Shown piece by piece: positions 18,405 to 26,728 of a DNA stretch of 64,000 nt. The translations under genes and the position numbers were made by a program. The DNA is taken from positions 196,869 through 260,868 of the forward strand of contig CAKSQZ010000001.1 in NCBI GenBank assembly GCA_934486895.1, in the 5' to 3' direction. The DNA comes from an uncultured Eubacteriales bacterium. GTDB taxonomy: Bacteria; Bacillota; Clostridia; Oscillospirales; Acutalibacteraceae. How positions within the stretch are numbered: position 1 is the stretch's first letter; every line of letters starts with the position of its first letter. The notes under the pieces are model-generated. The model saw nothing but the letters and a program-made list of their open reading frames with translations. It did not search any database and was not told where the DNA came from.

Positions 18405-19058
18405 TTATTTTATGCAGTCGCGCAGCTCTTTCAGGCGCTGCGCCTTATCCTCAGCCGAAAAGATAACATTTCCGGCTACAAGCACATTCGCACCCGCCGT
18501 AACAGCCTGCGGGGCGGTCTCTAAGTTTATTCCGCCGTCCACTTCAATATCAATATCAAGCCCGAGCTCATCGGCTTTCCGACGGACAGCCGCGATCTTA
18601 GGCAGGCTCTCCGGCATAAACTTCTGGCCGCCGAAACCCGGTTCGACCGACATTATAAGCACCATATCGCACCGATCAAGATATGGGAAAATATCTTCGA
18701 CCGGTGTTTTCGGCTTGACTGTCAGACACGCCTTTTTACCGAACGCATGGATCTTATCGAGCGTTTCGCCGATATCCGAGCCGGCTTCGGTGTGAAAGCC
18801 GATAATATCAGCACCCGCCTTTGCAAAATCTTCAATATATCTGTGCGGGCGGTCTATCATCAGATGAACATCGAGCACAGTTTCGGTTATCGCTCTGATA
18901 GAGCGGACAACAGGCATTCCGAATGAAATGTTCGGCACAAAGATACCGTCCATAACATCGAGATGAAGCATATCCGTTCCTGCGCGGTCGAGTTCGCGGA
19001 CAGCATCGCCGAGCTTTGTGAAATCAGCGGTCAATACCGACGGGGAAATCTTAATCAT
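18405..19058 (-). CDS. rpe: Ribulose-phosphate 3-epimerase
   Basis: TIM-barrel enzyme of the pentose phosphate pathway (D-ribulose 5-phosphate to D-xylulose 5-phosphate), 217 aa. Metal and catalytic motifs are present: ISPSVLTADF, LHLDVMDGIFVPNISFGMPVV, DVHLMIDRP, MSVEPGFGGQKF and DIEVDGGINLETA. It is the second gene of the operon, 13 bp after the GH5 gene. Sugar-phosphate metabolism gives a loose link to the upstream glycosidase. Confidence 0.96.
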   Translation of the reverse strand: MIKISPSVLTADFTKLGDAVRELDRAGTDMLHLDVMDGIFVPNISFGMPVVRSIRAITETVLDVHLMIDRPHRYIEDFAKAGADIIGFHTEAGSDIGETLDKIHAFGKKACLTVKPKTPVEDIFPYLDRCDMVLIMSVEPGFGGQKFMPESLPKIAAVRRKADELGLDIDIEVDGGINLETAPQAVTAGANVLVAGNVIFSAEDKAQRLKELRDCIK

Positions 19059-19071
19059 TGCTTTTTAAAAC

Positions 19072-20151
19072 TCACTTTCTTGTGATATATTCTATCATCT
19101 TTTCACTGACGACAGTGTTGTCCTCAGGCTCTGTGATACGCGAGAATCCGCGCAGGCTCCAGACAGCTCTGCCTATGCCGAGCTCGCAGAGAATAGACGA
19201 AACATCATCGAGCCATCTTTCGGCGCTCGCATCGTCCGCCGTCTGACGGACACCGTACTCTCCGCAATAAAGTGCAACATCATGCTCTTTTCTGAAATCT
19301 ATTGCCGACTGGAAATACTCCCACATGAAGTCCTTGTCCATCTTTTCTCTTGTGAAATAGTGCAGCTCCTTCGGGACATACTTATCTATCCACTTTTCAT
19401 GCTCCTTGCGATAGAACGGGTAGACTATGGAGCGATTGTAGCAGGCGGTGTTCGGGTTCCATTCAGCGCGCTGATGAGTGAACAAATACGGCTCATAAGT
19501 GTGGAAATTGTAGACGAAATTGTCGCGTTCATCGATATCGAGATATTGAAGATGCTCGATAGCGTTCCAGTTGTTAGAACCGATGACAATTCTTCTATCA
19601 GGCGAGATCGCCAGTATCTCTTCGGCAGTGCGCTTCCAGAGCTTGTTCCAAAGAGAGCAGTCGCTCACCACAAGCTCGTTGAGCAGCTCGAATGCGAGGT
19701 TTGCACCCTCCGCCTTATATCTGTTCGCAAACATCTTCCAAATATCAATATATCTTTTTATCTTCTCTTCGTTGGTGAAAAGGCAGTTTTTCTCGGCATC
19801 CCAACCGTCGCCGAAAGTGAATCCGGGAGCATGATGAAGGTCGAGCAGCATATTCAGACCGTATTTCTTGCACATCTCAAGCGCGAAATCAACATATTTA
19901 AGACGCTCTTCATTATAAACGCCCGGGTTATCGTCGCTCTCGAACAAAACATAGTCCACCGGAACTCTCAAATGATCGAGCCCCCACTCTGCGGCGCGCT
20001 TAAAATCGCTCTCCTGAATGTATGTATTGAAATGCTCGGTCTCTGCGTCGTATCTCTCTTTGCCTTTAAGGTCAGCAGGAAAATGCTGACCATACTGCGA
20101 TATCCAATGACCGAGGTTTGCTCCTGCCATAAAACCGGTAAACTTTTTCAT
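19072..20151 (-). CDS. Cytosolic glycoside hydrolase family 5-type glucanase
   Basis: GH5 (cellulase superfamily, clan GH-A) enzyme of 359 aa. The acid/base Glu is in LLNEL (E159) and the nucleophile in YCGEYG (E298); HLRVPVDY, LLDLHHAPG and the substrate-binding YNFHTYEP are also conserved. There is no signal peptide, carbohydrate-binding module or dockerin, so it should act inside the cell, probably on imported oligosaccharides; exact specificity (beta-glucan, glucomannan or other) cannot be told. The AAGGACG SD precedes the ATG at 20151. It heads an operon with rpe, rplI, dnaB, tilS and ftsH, an unusual place for a glycosidase. Confidence 0.88.
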   Translation of the reverse strand: MKKFTGFMAGANLGHWISQYGQHFPADLKGKERYDAETEHFNTYIQESDFKRAAEWGLDHLRVPVDYVLFESDDNPGVYNEERLKYVDFALEMCKKYGLNMLLDLHHAPGFTFGDGWDAEKNCLFTNEEKIKRYIDIWKMFANRYKAEGANLAFELLNELVVSDCSLWNKLWKRTAEEILAISPDRRIVIGSNNWNAIEHLQYLDIDERDNFVYNFHTYEPYLFTHQRAEWNPNTACYNRSIVYPFYRKEHEKWIDKYVPKELHYFTREKMDKDFMWEYFQSAIDFRKEHDVALYCGEYGVRQTADDASAERWLDDVSSILCELGIGRAVWSLRGFSRITEPEDNTVVSEKMIEYITRK

Positions 20152-20215
20152 AATATTTCGTCCTTCCGCTGTATCTGTTTAATGTTGCCGCTTCCAAAGC
20201 AGCATTTTCATAACA

Positions 20216-20244
20216 ATTATACATCGAACAGTGTTTTTTTTCAA
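20216..20244 (-). promoter_or_regulatory. Sigma-A promoter of the GH5-to-ftsH operon
   Basis: Minus strand TTGAAA (20239-20244), 17-bp spacer, TATAAT (20216-20221). The leader is about 60 nt. It is back to back with the arsR promoter. Confidence 0.7.
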
Positions 20245-20273
20245 CAAAAACAGAAAATATATTAAAAAATATA

Positions 20274-20324
20274 TTGACAAATCGAAATTACGGTATATAA
20301 TATAAACAAATGAACAAATGTTCA
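20274..20324 (+). promoter_or_regulatory. arsR-cadA promoter with ArsR-type operator
   Basis: TTGACA (20274-20279), 16-bp spacer, TATAAT (20296-20301). Around the expected start of transcription lies TGAACAAATGTTCA (20311-20324), a perfect 5-bp inverted repeat with a 4-bp spacer that matches SmtB/CzrA/CadC operators. Autorepression relieved by metal is the expected control. Confidence 0.78.
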
Positions 20325-20352
20325 AATGATAAAATGAAACGAGGAAACGATA

Positions 20353-20712
20353 ATGCCGGTAAGCAAAGAACCGAAATGCGAGTATTTCCATGTGCACGAA
20401 TCCACGGTGCAGAGCGTTAAAGAGCATCTGCCCGACGATGAACTGCTTTACGATCTCGCCGATCTTTTCAAGGTCTTCGGCGATATAACAAGGATCAGAA
20501 TTCTCTATGCGCTTTTTGAATCGCCGATGTGCGTTTGCGATATTGCAACTCTGCTTTCAATGGAGCCGAGCGCTATTTCGCATCAGCTTAAGGTGCTTAA
20601 AAGAAGCAAACTCGTGAGAAGCGAGCGAAAAGGAAAATCTGTGTTTTATTCTCTTGACGATGATCATGTCCGTTCGATGATAGACGGTGGGCTTGAGCAT
20701 ATAACCGAATAA
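20353..20712 (+). CDS. ArsR/SmtB-family metal-sensing repressor
   Basis: Winged-helix repressor of 119 aa (EPSAISHQLKVLKRSKLV is the recognition helix). It carries ligands for both known site types: the alpha-3N Cys pair CVC (C60, C62) with an N-terminal Cys (C9), as in CadC/ArsR, and alpha-5 residues D103, H105, H116 and E119 in exactly the SmtB/CzrA spacing. It therefore probably senses Cd/Pb and/or Zn. It is first in an operon with the HMA protein and the P-type ATPase, 18 bp from the next gene. Confidence 0.92.
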   Translation: MPVSKEPKCEYFHVHESTVQSVKEHLPDDELLYDLADLFKVFGDITRIRILYALFESPMCVCDIATLLSMEPSAISHQLKVLKRSKLVRSERKGKSVFYSLDDDHVRSMIDGGLEHITE

Positions 20713-20730
20713 TTTTAGGAGGCTTTTATT

Positions 20731-20949
20731 ATGAAGAAAACTTTTGATTTAATCGATCTCGACTGTGCAAACTGCGCCGCAAAAATGGAAAACGCCGTCA
20801 AGGAGATCGACGGTGTTAAGGACGCGACAGTCAGCTTTATGATGCAGAAAATGACGGTTGAAGCAGACGATGATATTTTCGATAAAGTTATGAAACAGGC
20901 GGTCAAGGCTTGCCGCAAGATCGAGCCGGATTGTGAGATCGTGCTGTGA
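20731..20949 (+). CDS. Free-standing heavy-metal-associated (HMA) domain protein
   Basis: Cytosolic metallochaperone-like protein of 72 aa with the metal-binding loop DCANCA (GMTCxxC equivalent, residues 10-15) in the beta-alpha-beta-beta-alpha-beta fold. The upstream SD is AGGAGG. Its stop overlaps the GTG start of the ATPase by 4 bp. The ATPase lacks its own N-terminal HMA domain, so this protein most likely supplies it in trans. Confidence 0.9.
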   Translation: MKKTFDLIDLDCANCAAKMENAVKEIDGVKDATVSFMMQKMTVEADDDIFDKVMKQAVKACRKIEPDCEIVL

Positions 20950-22817
20950 GCAGAAAACAGAAAAAAGCGCTTATTGAGATAATTGTCGCCGCGGTATTAT
21001 TTGCGCTCGCAAAGTTTTTGCCGCTCGATAATGTCTTTGAGCGCATCGACGGTCTGCCGGAGGGAGTTTGGGAAACGCTCATTTTCCTACCTGCGTATAT
21101 CGTGGCGGGCCGGTGCGTTCTTTGGTCGGCTCTTCGTAATATCACCCGCGGTCAGGTTTTTGATGAAAACTTTTTGATGGCGATTGCGTCAGTCGGTGCA
21201 ATGGCGACGGGCGACGGTGCAGAAGGTGCTGTCGTTATGATCGTCTACCGAATAGGCGAGCTTTTCGAGAGTTATGCGGTCGGAAAATCACGCCGGTCTA
21301 TCTCCGCGCTTATGGACATTCGCCCCGACCATGCAAATCTCGTGGCGGCGGACGGCACTGTTAATGAAGTCACGCCCGAAACCGTGCACAAGGGCGACAT
21401 TATTGAAATAAAGCCGGGCGAAAGAGTGCCGCTCGACGGTAAGGTCATCAGCGGTTCGACACAGATAAACACAGTCGCCTTGACAGGCGAGCCTGTGCCT
21501 GTCAAGGCGGCGGTGGGCGACACTGTTATGAGCGGTTCGGTCAATATAAACGGTGTTATCCGCCTTGAAGTTTCGTGCGATTACCACGATTCGACTGTTG
21601 CAAGGATACTCGATCTTGTCGAAAATTCGGCAGCAAAAAAGGCAAAAAGCGAAAAGTTTATCACAAGATTTGCGAAATATTACACACCCGCAGTCTGTGC
21701 GGCGGCTGTTTTGCTTGCGGTCGTTCCGCCGATCTTCGCCGGCGATTTTGTCGGCTGGCTGCACCGTGCGCTGACGCTGCTGGTTATCTCGTGTCCGTGC
21801 GCACTTGTTATCTCGGTTCCGCTGAGCTTTTTTGCGGGACTCGGGGCGGCCTCGAAAGCCGGAGTTTTAATAAAAGGCTCGGACTATATCGAGCGGCTTT
21901 CAAAAGTCAAAACGGTGCTGTTTGATAAAACGGGAACGCTCACAAACGGCAGCTTCGGAGTTGTTGCGGTGCATCCCGAGAAGATCTCGGAACTCAGGCT
22001 CTTAGAGCTTGCCGCAAAAGCGGAATGCTGCAGCGATCATCCGATCTCGCGTTCGATCACAGAAGCATACGGAGGTGTTCCCTCGCGTGACGGGGTTTCG
22101 GATATTGAGGAGCTTTCGGGCAGGGGTATCAGTGCGGTTATCGACGGTGAACGAGTGCTTGTCGGCAACGGAAAGCTGATGGACGAGAACGGTATCAAAT
22201 GGCATAAGTGCCACCAGGAGGGCACTCAGGTCCATGTGGCTCACGGCGGTGAGTATGCCGGACACATCGTTATTTTCGATGAAATAAAGCCCGATTCAAA
22301 AGAAGCGATCGACGCTCTTAAAGCAAGCGGCGTTCGTCGCATTATTATGCTCACGGGCGACAGCGAAGAGGTTGCTGAAACCGTTGCCGAAAGACTCGGT
22401 ATCACCGAATGGCATTCGGGTCTGCTGCCTGCCGACAAGGTCGCTCTCACCGAGCAGGCAAAAGCACAGTCGGACGATGTTACGGCATTTGTCGGCGACG
22501 GTATTAATGACGCGCCTGTGCTCGCCCGCGCCGATATAGGTATTTCGATGGGGCTTTCGGGATCGCAGGCGGCGATCGAGGCTTCCGATGTCGTGCTGAC
22601 AGACGATAAGCCGTCGAAAATTGTGCGCTCCGTTCGGATCAGCCGCCGAACGATGAAGATCGTTTATCAGAACATTATTTTTTCGCTCGGCGTAAAGCTG
22701 CTCGTTATTGTGCTCGCGGCGTTCGGACTTGCCGGAATGTGGACTGCGGTATTTGCCGATGTCGGCGTTATGATACTTGCAGTGCTCAACTCCCTGCGCG
22801 CCCTCTATTCAAAATAG
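20946..22817 (+). CDS. cadA: Zn/Cd/Pb-type P1B ATPase (CadA-like), HMA domain separate
   Basis: Metal-exporting P-type ATPase of 623 aa. The start is GTG at 20946, overlapping the HMA gene. The core is complete: actuator TGEP, membrane CPC metal site (LVISCPCALVIS), phosphorylation DKTGTLT, SDHPIS (HP locus) and hinge GDGINDAP. Six to eight hydrophobic segments are visible. No metal-binding domain precedes the first membrane helix, consistent with the split HMA gene. CPC and the ArsR sensor type point to Zn/Cd/Pb export rather than Cu. Confidence 0.93.
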   Translation: MSRKQKKALIEIIVAAVLFALAKFLPLDNVFERIDGLPEGVWETLIFLPAYIVAGRCVLWSALRNITRGQVFDENFLMAIASVGAMATGDGAEGAVVMIVYRIGELFESYAVGKSRRSISALMDIRPDHANLVAADGTVNEVTPETVHKGDIIEIKPGERVPLDGKVISGSTQINTVALTGEPVPVKAAVGDTVMSGSVNINGVIRLEVSCDYHDSTVARILDLVENSAAKKAKSEKFITRFAKYYTPAVCAAAVLLAVVPPIFAGDFVGWLHRALTLLVISCPCALVISVPLSFFAGLGAASKAGVLIKGSDYIERLSKVKTVLFDKTGTLTNGSFGVVAVHPEKISELRLLELAAKAECCSDHPISRSITEAYGGVPSRDGVSDIEELSGRGISAVIDGERVLVGNGKLMDENGIKWHKCHQEGTQVHVAHGGEYAGHIVIFDEIKPDSKEAIDALKASGVRRIIMLTGDSEEVAETVAERLGITEWHSGLLPADKVALTEQAKAQSDDVTAFVGDGINDAPVLARADIGISMGLSGSQAAIEASDVVLTDDKPSKIVRSVRISRRTMKIVYQNIIFSLGVKLLVIVLAAFGLAGMWTAVFADVGVMILAVLNSLRALYSK

Positions 22818-22960
22818 GCAGCAAAGCTGCTTTGCCGCGGGAAGTTATTATCTTATCCAACCTTAATGCCCGACAAGAAGATAGGTTCTTGTCGGGCATT
22901 TAATGTTTGTCAATATGATAGCCGGCCACGGCATATCTGCCGCATTACCGCCGGATTATT
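22818..22960. repeat. Dispersed intergenic repeat, copy 1 (also cadA terminator)
   Basis: Starts with GCAGCAAAGCTGC, then a perfect 15-bp hairpin AATGCCCGACAAGAA / TTCTTGTCGGGCATT (22865-22900), then the module TTTGTCAATATGATAGCC and the GC-rich end GGCATATCTGCCGC. The same modules recur in nine other gaps. The hairpin can terminate cadA; its right end runs into the end of phoR (convergent). Confidence 0.85.
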
Positions 22961-24632
22961 CGCCGGGGCAGAGCGGCTGCGCCGCCGGTATCACGACTGT
23001 GAAAGTACTGCCCTCGCCGAGGGTGCTTTCGACCGTGACCGTGCCGCCGAGATACTGTGCGGCGTGTTTCACGATCGACAGTCCGAGTCCCGTTCCGCTC
23101 TTATCGGTGCGGCTCTTATCAACACGATAGAACCGCTCGAAGATCCTGCTTCGGTCTTCATTTGAAATACCGATACCCGTATCGCTCACGGTAAGGATCA
23201 CTTCATTATCCTTCTGCGAAACATTCACATCGACCCTGCCGCCGTAATTATTATACTTCACGGCATTATCGCAAAGATTGAAAACAAGATCCCCTGCGAT
23301 ACGCATAACACCGTTTATCACAGCGTGACCGCCCGAAAGTTTCATCTTAACATTCTTTTTCTCCGCGGCGCTCTCGAGCTGGCTTATTGCCGCCGAGCAC
23401 AGCTCATAAAGATCGATCTTTTCGGTCTCGGCATTGATAACGCCCTCATCAAGCCCCGAAAGCTTTATGGTATCTTCTATCAGCGTTATCAGCCTTGACG
23501 CCTCAGAATAGATCTTCTCGGCGAAAGAGGCGGTATCCTCCGGCTTCACAAGACCGTTTTTCATTATTTCGGCATAGCCCGAAATAGATGTCAGCGGTGT
23601 TTTAAGCTCGTGCGACACATTCGCCGAAAACTCGCGGCGGATCTGTTCCGCCTGAGCACGATCGGTAACATCCATCATAACAATAACCGCACCTTTGGCT
23701 TTACTGCCGGAAAAAACAGGGTTTGCAATAATATCGTAGATCCTGCCGTTTATCTGTGTGCGGCACTTTTGCGCCTTGCCCGAAACAGCGGAATACACCG
23801 CACTGCGGAGTCCCTCGCTTCGGTTATAGATCAGGATATTCTTACCCTTTGCATCGCCCTGCGCTCCGAGGATCGAAAGTGCGCTTTTGTTATACGACAG
23901 CATTTCAAAGCTGCGGTCGATGACCACAAAGCCCTCCTGCATATTATCGGTTATCTCGGAAAATTCGCGCTGATTTTCATAAAGCCGCTGCATTTGAAGC
24001 GCGATCTGCTCCTTTTGCATTTTGAGCCTTGTTATCAGCGGCGAAAGTTCGTCATACTCGGGATATGTTGATTGATCGTCGGGATCCATATCGTTTATCG
24101 GGCGGATAAGCAATTCTGTCAGGCCCTTTGCCGCCGCGACAGAAAGCACGACCGCAAACAAGGCGACTGCGATTATCCACGGCAAAAGCGACTGAAGCTG
24201 TCCCCAAACCGTATCGAGCTTTTCCGAAACTCTGAGAACATCGCCGTTTTTCAGCCTGAGCGCATAATAATATGTTTTTTCCGATAATGTATCCGACGAA
24301 CGCACGGCCTCGCCGATGCCTGTTGACATCGCCTCTTTGACCTCTTCGCGGTCGAGGTGGTTTTCCATTGTGTTTTCATCGGCAAAATTATCAAACAAGA
24401 CCTTGCCGTCCGCCTTGATGAGCGTCACTCTTTCGGCGCTTGTTTCCGCCGCCTCGAGATAGTCCTCACCGTTCATATCGACTGCGGACGCAACCGCCTT
24501 CGCCTCGCTGACAACGAGCCGTTTCATCTCGCTTTCATAGCCCGAATAGATAATGACGCTCGCGAGCACACTGCATATTATTGTGCAAAGCAGAGCGATA
24601 ACGCTCATGCTCAGAAAAATTCTCTTTTTCAT
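22956..24632 (-). CDS. phoR: Phosphate-regulon sensor histidine kinase PhoR
   Basis: Membrane sensor kinase of 558 aa. Two transmembrane segments (about 8-30 and 148-170) enclose an extracytoplasmic domain of about 115 residues. Next come a PAS domain (ITDNMQEGFVVIDRSFEMLSYNKSA), the HisKA dimerisation helix with the phospho-acceptor His in SANVSHELKTPL, and a HATPase domain with N box LCDNAVKYN, G1 SDTGIGIS and G2 GTGLGLS. The ATG overlaps the phoP stop by 4 bp. It is the last gene of the pst-pho cluster. Confidence 0.93.
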   Translation of the reverse strand: MKKRIFLSMSVIALLCTIICSVLASVIIYSGYESEMKRLVVSEAKAVASAVDMNGEDYLEAAETSAERVTLIKADGKVLFDNFADENTMENHLDREEVKEAMSTGIGEAVRSSDTLSEKTYYYALRLKNGDVLRVSEKLDTVWGQLQSLLPWIIAVALFAVVLSVAAAKGLTELLIRPINDMDPDDQSTYPEYDELSPLITRLKMQKEQIALQMQRLYENQREFSEITDNMQEGFVVIDRSFEMLSYNKSALSILGAQGDAKGKNILIYNRSEGLRSAVYSAVSGKAQKCRTQINGRIYDIIANPVFSGSKAKGAVIVMMDVTDRAQAEQIRREFSANVSHELKTPLTSISGYAEIMKNGLVKPEDTASFAEKIYSEASRLITLIEDTIKLSGLDEGVINAETEKIDLYELCSAAISQLESAAEKKNVKMKLSGGHAVINGVMRIAGDLVFNLCDNAVKYNNYGGRVDVNVSQKDNEVILTVSDTGIGISNEDRSRIFERFYRVDKSRTDKSGTGLGLSIVKHAAQYLGGTVTVESTLGEGSTFTVVIPAAQPLCPGE

Positions 24633-25330
24633 TTATGTTCCTCATTTCCGCCGAGAGCGGCATCGTCGAGCTTATAGCCTATGCCGCGCACCGTCTTGAT
24701 AACATCTCCGCTCTCCCCGAGCTTTTGCCGCAATGTTCTCACATGGACATCGACTGTGCGCGTTTCGCCGCCGAAATCATAGCCCCAGATATCGGAGAGC
24801 AGTTGTTCCCTTGTTAAAACTCTGCCGCCCGCCTTGAAAAGCGCGCAAAGCAGCTCAATCTCCTTTAATGTTAGCTCGATCTTCTCGCCCGACCGCAGCA
24901 CGGTGTGGCGTTCGGGGTCTATCTCAAGACCGCCTCCGCAATACATTTTAGGCTGTGACTTAACACCGCCCGAACGCCTGAGCAGCGCCTTTATGCGGGA
25001 GACGAGCTCCATCATACCGAACGGCTTTGCAACATAGTCGTCCGCTCCGCTGTCCAGCCCGATGACTTTATCGTATTCGCCTGATTTCGCTGTGAGCATT
25101 ATCACAGGGAGCGACTGATAGGCAGGATCCTGCCTGAGCCGCCGCAGGATCGAAAGTCCGTCCTCACCGGGCAGCATTATATCGAGCAGCAGCAGCTCCG
25201 GAGACTGTGTTTTGAGCGCGCGGTCGAGCTCTTTTGCCGACTCGAAGCCCTTTGCTTCAAAGCCGGTTGAATTGAGAGTGTAGATAATAAGCTCTCTGAT
25301 ATTCCGATCGTCCTCAACTAAATAGATCAC
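24629..25330 (-). CDS. phoP: Phosphate-regulon response regulator PhoP/PhoB
   Basis: OmpR-type regulator of 233 aa. The receiver has the acidic pocket (VEDD), phospho-acceptor Asp in LLLDIMLPGEDG, conserved Thr in MLTAKSG and Lys in VAKPFG. The C-terminal winged helix ends RTVDVHVRTLRQKLG...RGIGYKL. The GTG at 25330 is chosen because AAAGGAG lies 9 bases upstream; the ATG 48 bases earlier has no SD. It is predicted to bind the TTAACA boxes before pstS. Confidence 0.94.
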   Translation of the reverse strand: MIYLVEDDRNIRELIIYTLNSTGFEAKGFESAKELDRALKTQSPELLLLDIMLPGEDGLSILRRLRQDPAYQSLPVIMLTAKSGEYDKVIGLDSGADDYVAKPFGMMELVSRIKALLRRSGGVKSQPKMYCGGGLEIDPERHTVLRSGEKIELTLKEIELLCALFKAGGRVLTREQLLSDIWGYDFGGETRTVDVHVRTLRQKLGESGDVIKTVRGIGYKLDDAALGGNEEHK

Positions 25331-25346
25331 AGTCTTTATCTCCTTT

Positions 25347-25970
25347 TTATTCGACCGCCTGAATAACACGCTCCGCAATATTGGAAGCGTGATCTCCGAT
25401 ACGCTCGAAATATTTTGCTATCATTATAAGGTCGATACACGCTTCTCCGCTGCTCTTGTCTGCGGTGATAGCGTCGATGACCTCATTCTGCACCTTGCAG
25501 AAAAGTTCGTCCACCGTGTCGTCGGACGCGATGACTTTTCCGGCAAGCTCGCTGTCGCGCCTTACAAAGCTGTCAACACTCTCTGTTACCATTTTCCGAG
25601 CCGCCGACGCCATTTCGCTTATATTGACGCTTTTGATAACGCCATGCGGAAACAGCTTAGAAATATCCGAGATGTCTCTCGCCATATCGCCGATACGCTC
25701 CATATCCGAGATCATGTGTATCGCCGCGCTGATAAGCTTGAAATCGCCTGCGACCGGCTGCTGACGGATCAGCATATCCGTGCAGAGAGTTTCGATAGAA
25801 CGCTCCATTGAATCGATCTTTATCTCAAGCTCCATTGCTGTTTGTGCGAGCTTTTCATCGTATTTATCGATAAGCTTTTCCGCCGCCGCGATAGCCTCCT
25901 CACAGCAAGCGCCCATTTCAATAAGCTCATTTCCGAGTTCGGTGAGCTGTTCGTCAAATCTTTCTCTCAT
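25347..25970 (-). CDS. phoU: Phosphate transport regulator PhoU
   Basis: Helical-bundle protein of 207 aa that couples PstSCAB activity to PhoR signalling. The two PhoU repeats carry the metal-binding pattern (ISDMERIGDMARDI and YFERIGDHASNIAERV). The ATG at 25970 lies 4 bp after the pstB stop; the SD (GGAAGG) is inside pstB, so the genes are translationally coupled. phoP starts 16 bp after its stop. Confidence 0.94.
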   Translation of the reverse strand: MRERFDEQLTELGNELIEMGACCEEAIAAAEKLIDKYDEKLAQTAMELEIKIDSMERSIETLCTDMLIRQQPVAGDFKLISAAIHMISDMERIGDMARDISDISKLFPHGVIKSVNISEMASAARKMVTESVDSFVRRDSELAGKVIASDDTVDELFCKVQNEVIDAITADKSSGEACIDLIMIAKYFERIGDHASNIAERVIQAVE

Positions 25971-25974
25971 AACA

Positions 25975-26724
25975 TCAACCAAACCTTCCTGTGATATAGT
26001 CTTCGGTGCGCTTATCCGACGGCGATGAAAAGATCTTATCGGTCTTATTAAACTCGACCATATCACCGAGCAGGAAAAACGCCGTCTTATCCGAAATTCT
26101 TGCCGCCTGCTGCATATTATGAGTTACCATGATTATAGTATAATCTTTTTTGAGCTCGGTTGCAAGGTCTTCTATCTTAGAAGTTGAGATCGGATCGAGC
26201 GCGCTTGTCGGCTCGTCCATCAAAAGCAGCTCCGGCTTGACAGCGAGCGCTCTCGCAATACAAAGTCTTTGCTGCTGACCGCCCGAAAGTCCGAGCGCGC
26301 TTTTGTTCAGTCTGTCCTTAACCTCGTCCCAGATAGCTGCGTCTTTAAGCGACTGCTCAACTATCTCATCGAGCGCGCGGCGGCCTCTGATCCCGTGGGT
26401 ACGCGGACCGAACGCAATATTATCGTAGATACTCATCGGGAACGGATTAGGCTTCTGGAACACCATTCCGACGCGCTTTCTGAGCAGGTTTACATCGATA
26501 CCGCCGTAGATATCCACGCCGTCGAGCAAAAACTTTCCCGTGATACTGCAGCCCTCGACCAAGTCGTTCATGCGGTTGATCGATTTTAAAAGCGTCGATT
26601 TACCGCAGCCGCTCGGGCCGATAAACGCCGTTATCTCGTTTGCCTCGATATTCATATTTATATCATGCAGAGCATGAAATTTGCCATAGTAGAGATTGAC
26701 ATCTTCAATTACAAGCTTACTCAT
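25975..26724 (-). CDS. pstB: Phosphate ABC transporter ATP-binding protein
   Basis: ATPase subunit of the high-affinity phosphate importer, 249 aa. Walker A GPSGCGKST, signature LSGGQQQR, Walker B LLLMDEPTSALD and the switch His (MVTHNMQQAARISD) are intact. The ATG at 26724 with an AAAGGG SD gives the normal PstB N-terminus MSKLVIEDVNLYYG; the longer frame from 26778 is not family-like. The 4-bp gap after pstA indicates coupling. Confidence 0.96.
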   Translation of the reverse strand: MSKLVIEDVNLYYGKFHALHDINMNIEANEITAFIGPSGCGKSTLLKSINRMNDLVEGCSITGKFLLDGVDIYGGIDVNLLRKRVGMVFQKPNPFPMSIYDNIAFGPRTHGIRGRRALDEIVEQSLKDAAIWDEVKDRLNKSALGLSGGQQQRLCIARALAVKPELLLMDEPTSALDPISTSKIEDLATELKKDYTIIMVTHNMQQAARISDKTAFFLLGDMVEFNKTDKIFSSPSDKRTEDYITGRFG

Positions 26725-26728
26725 TTTA

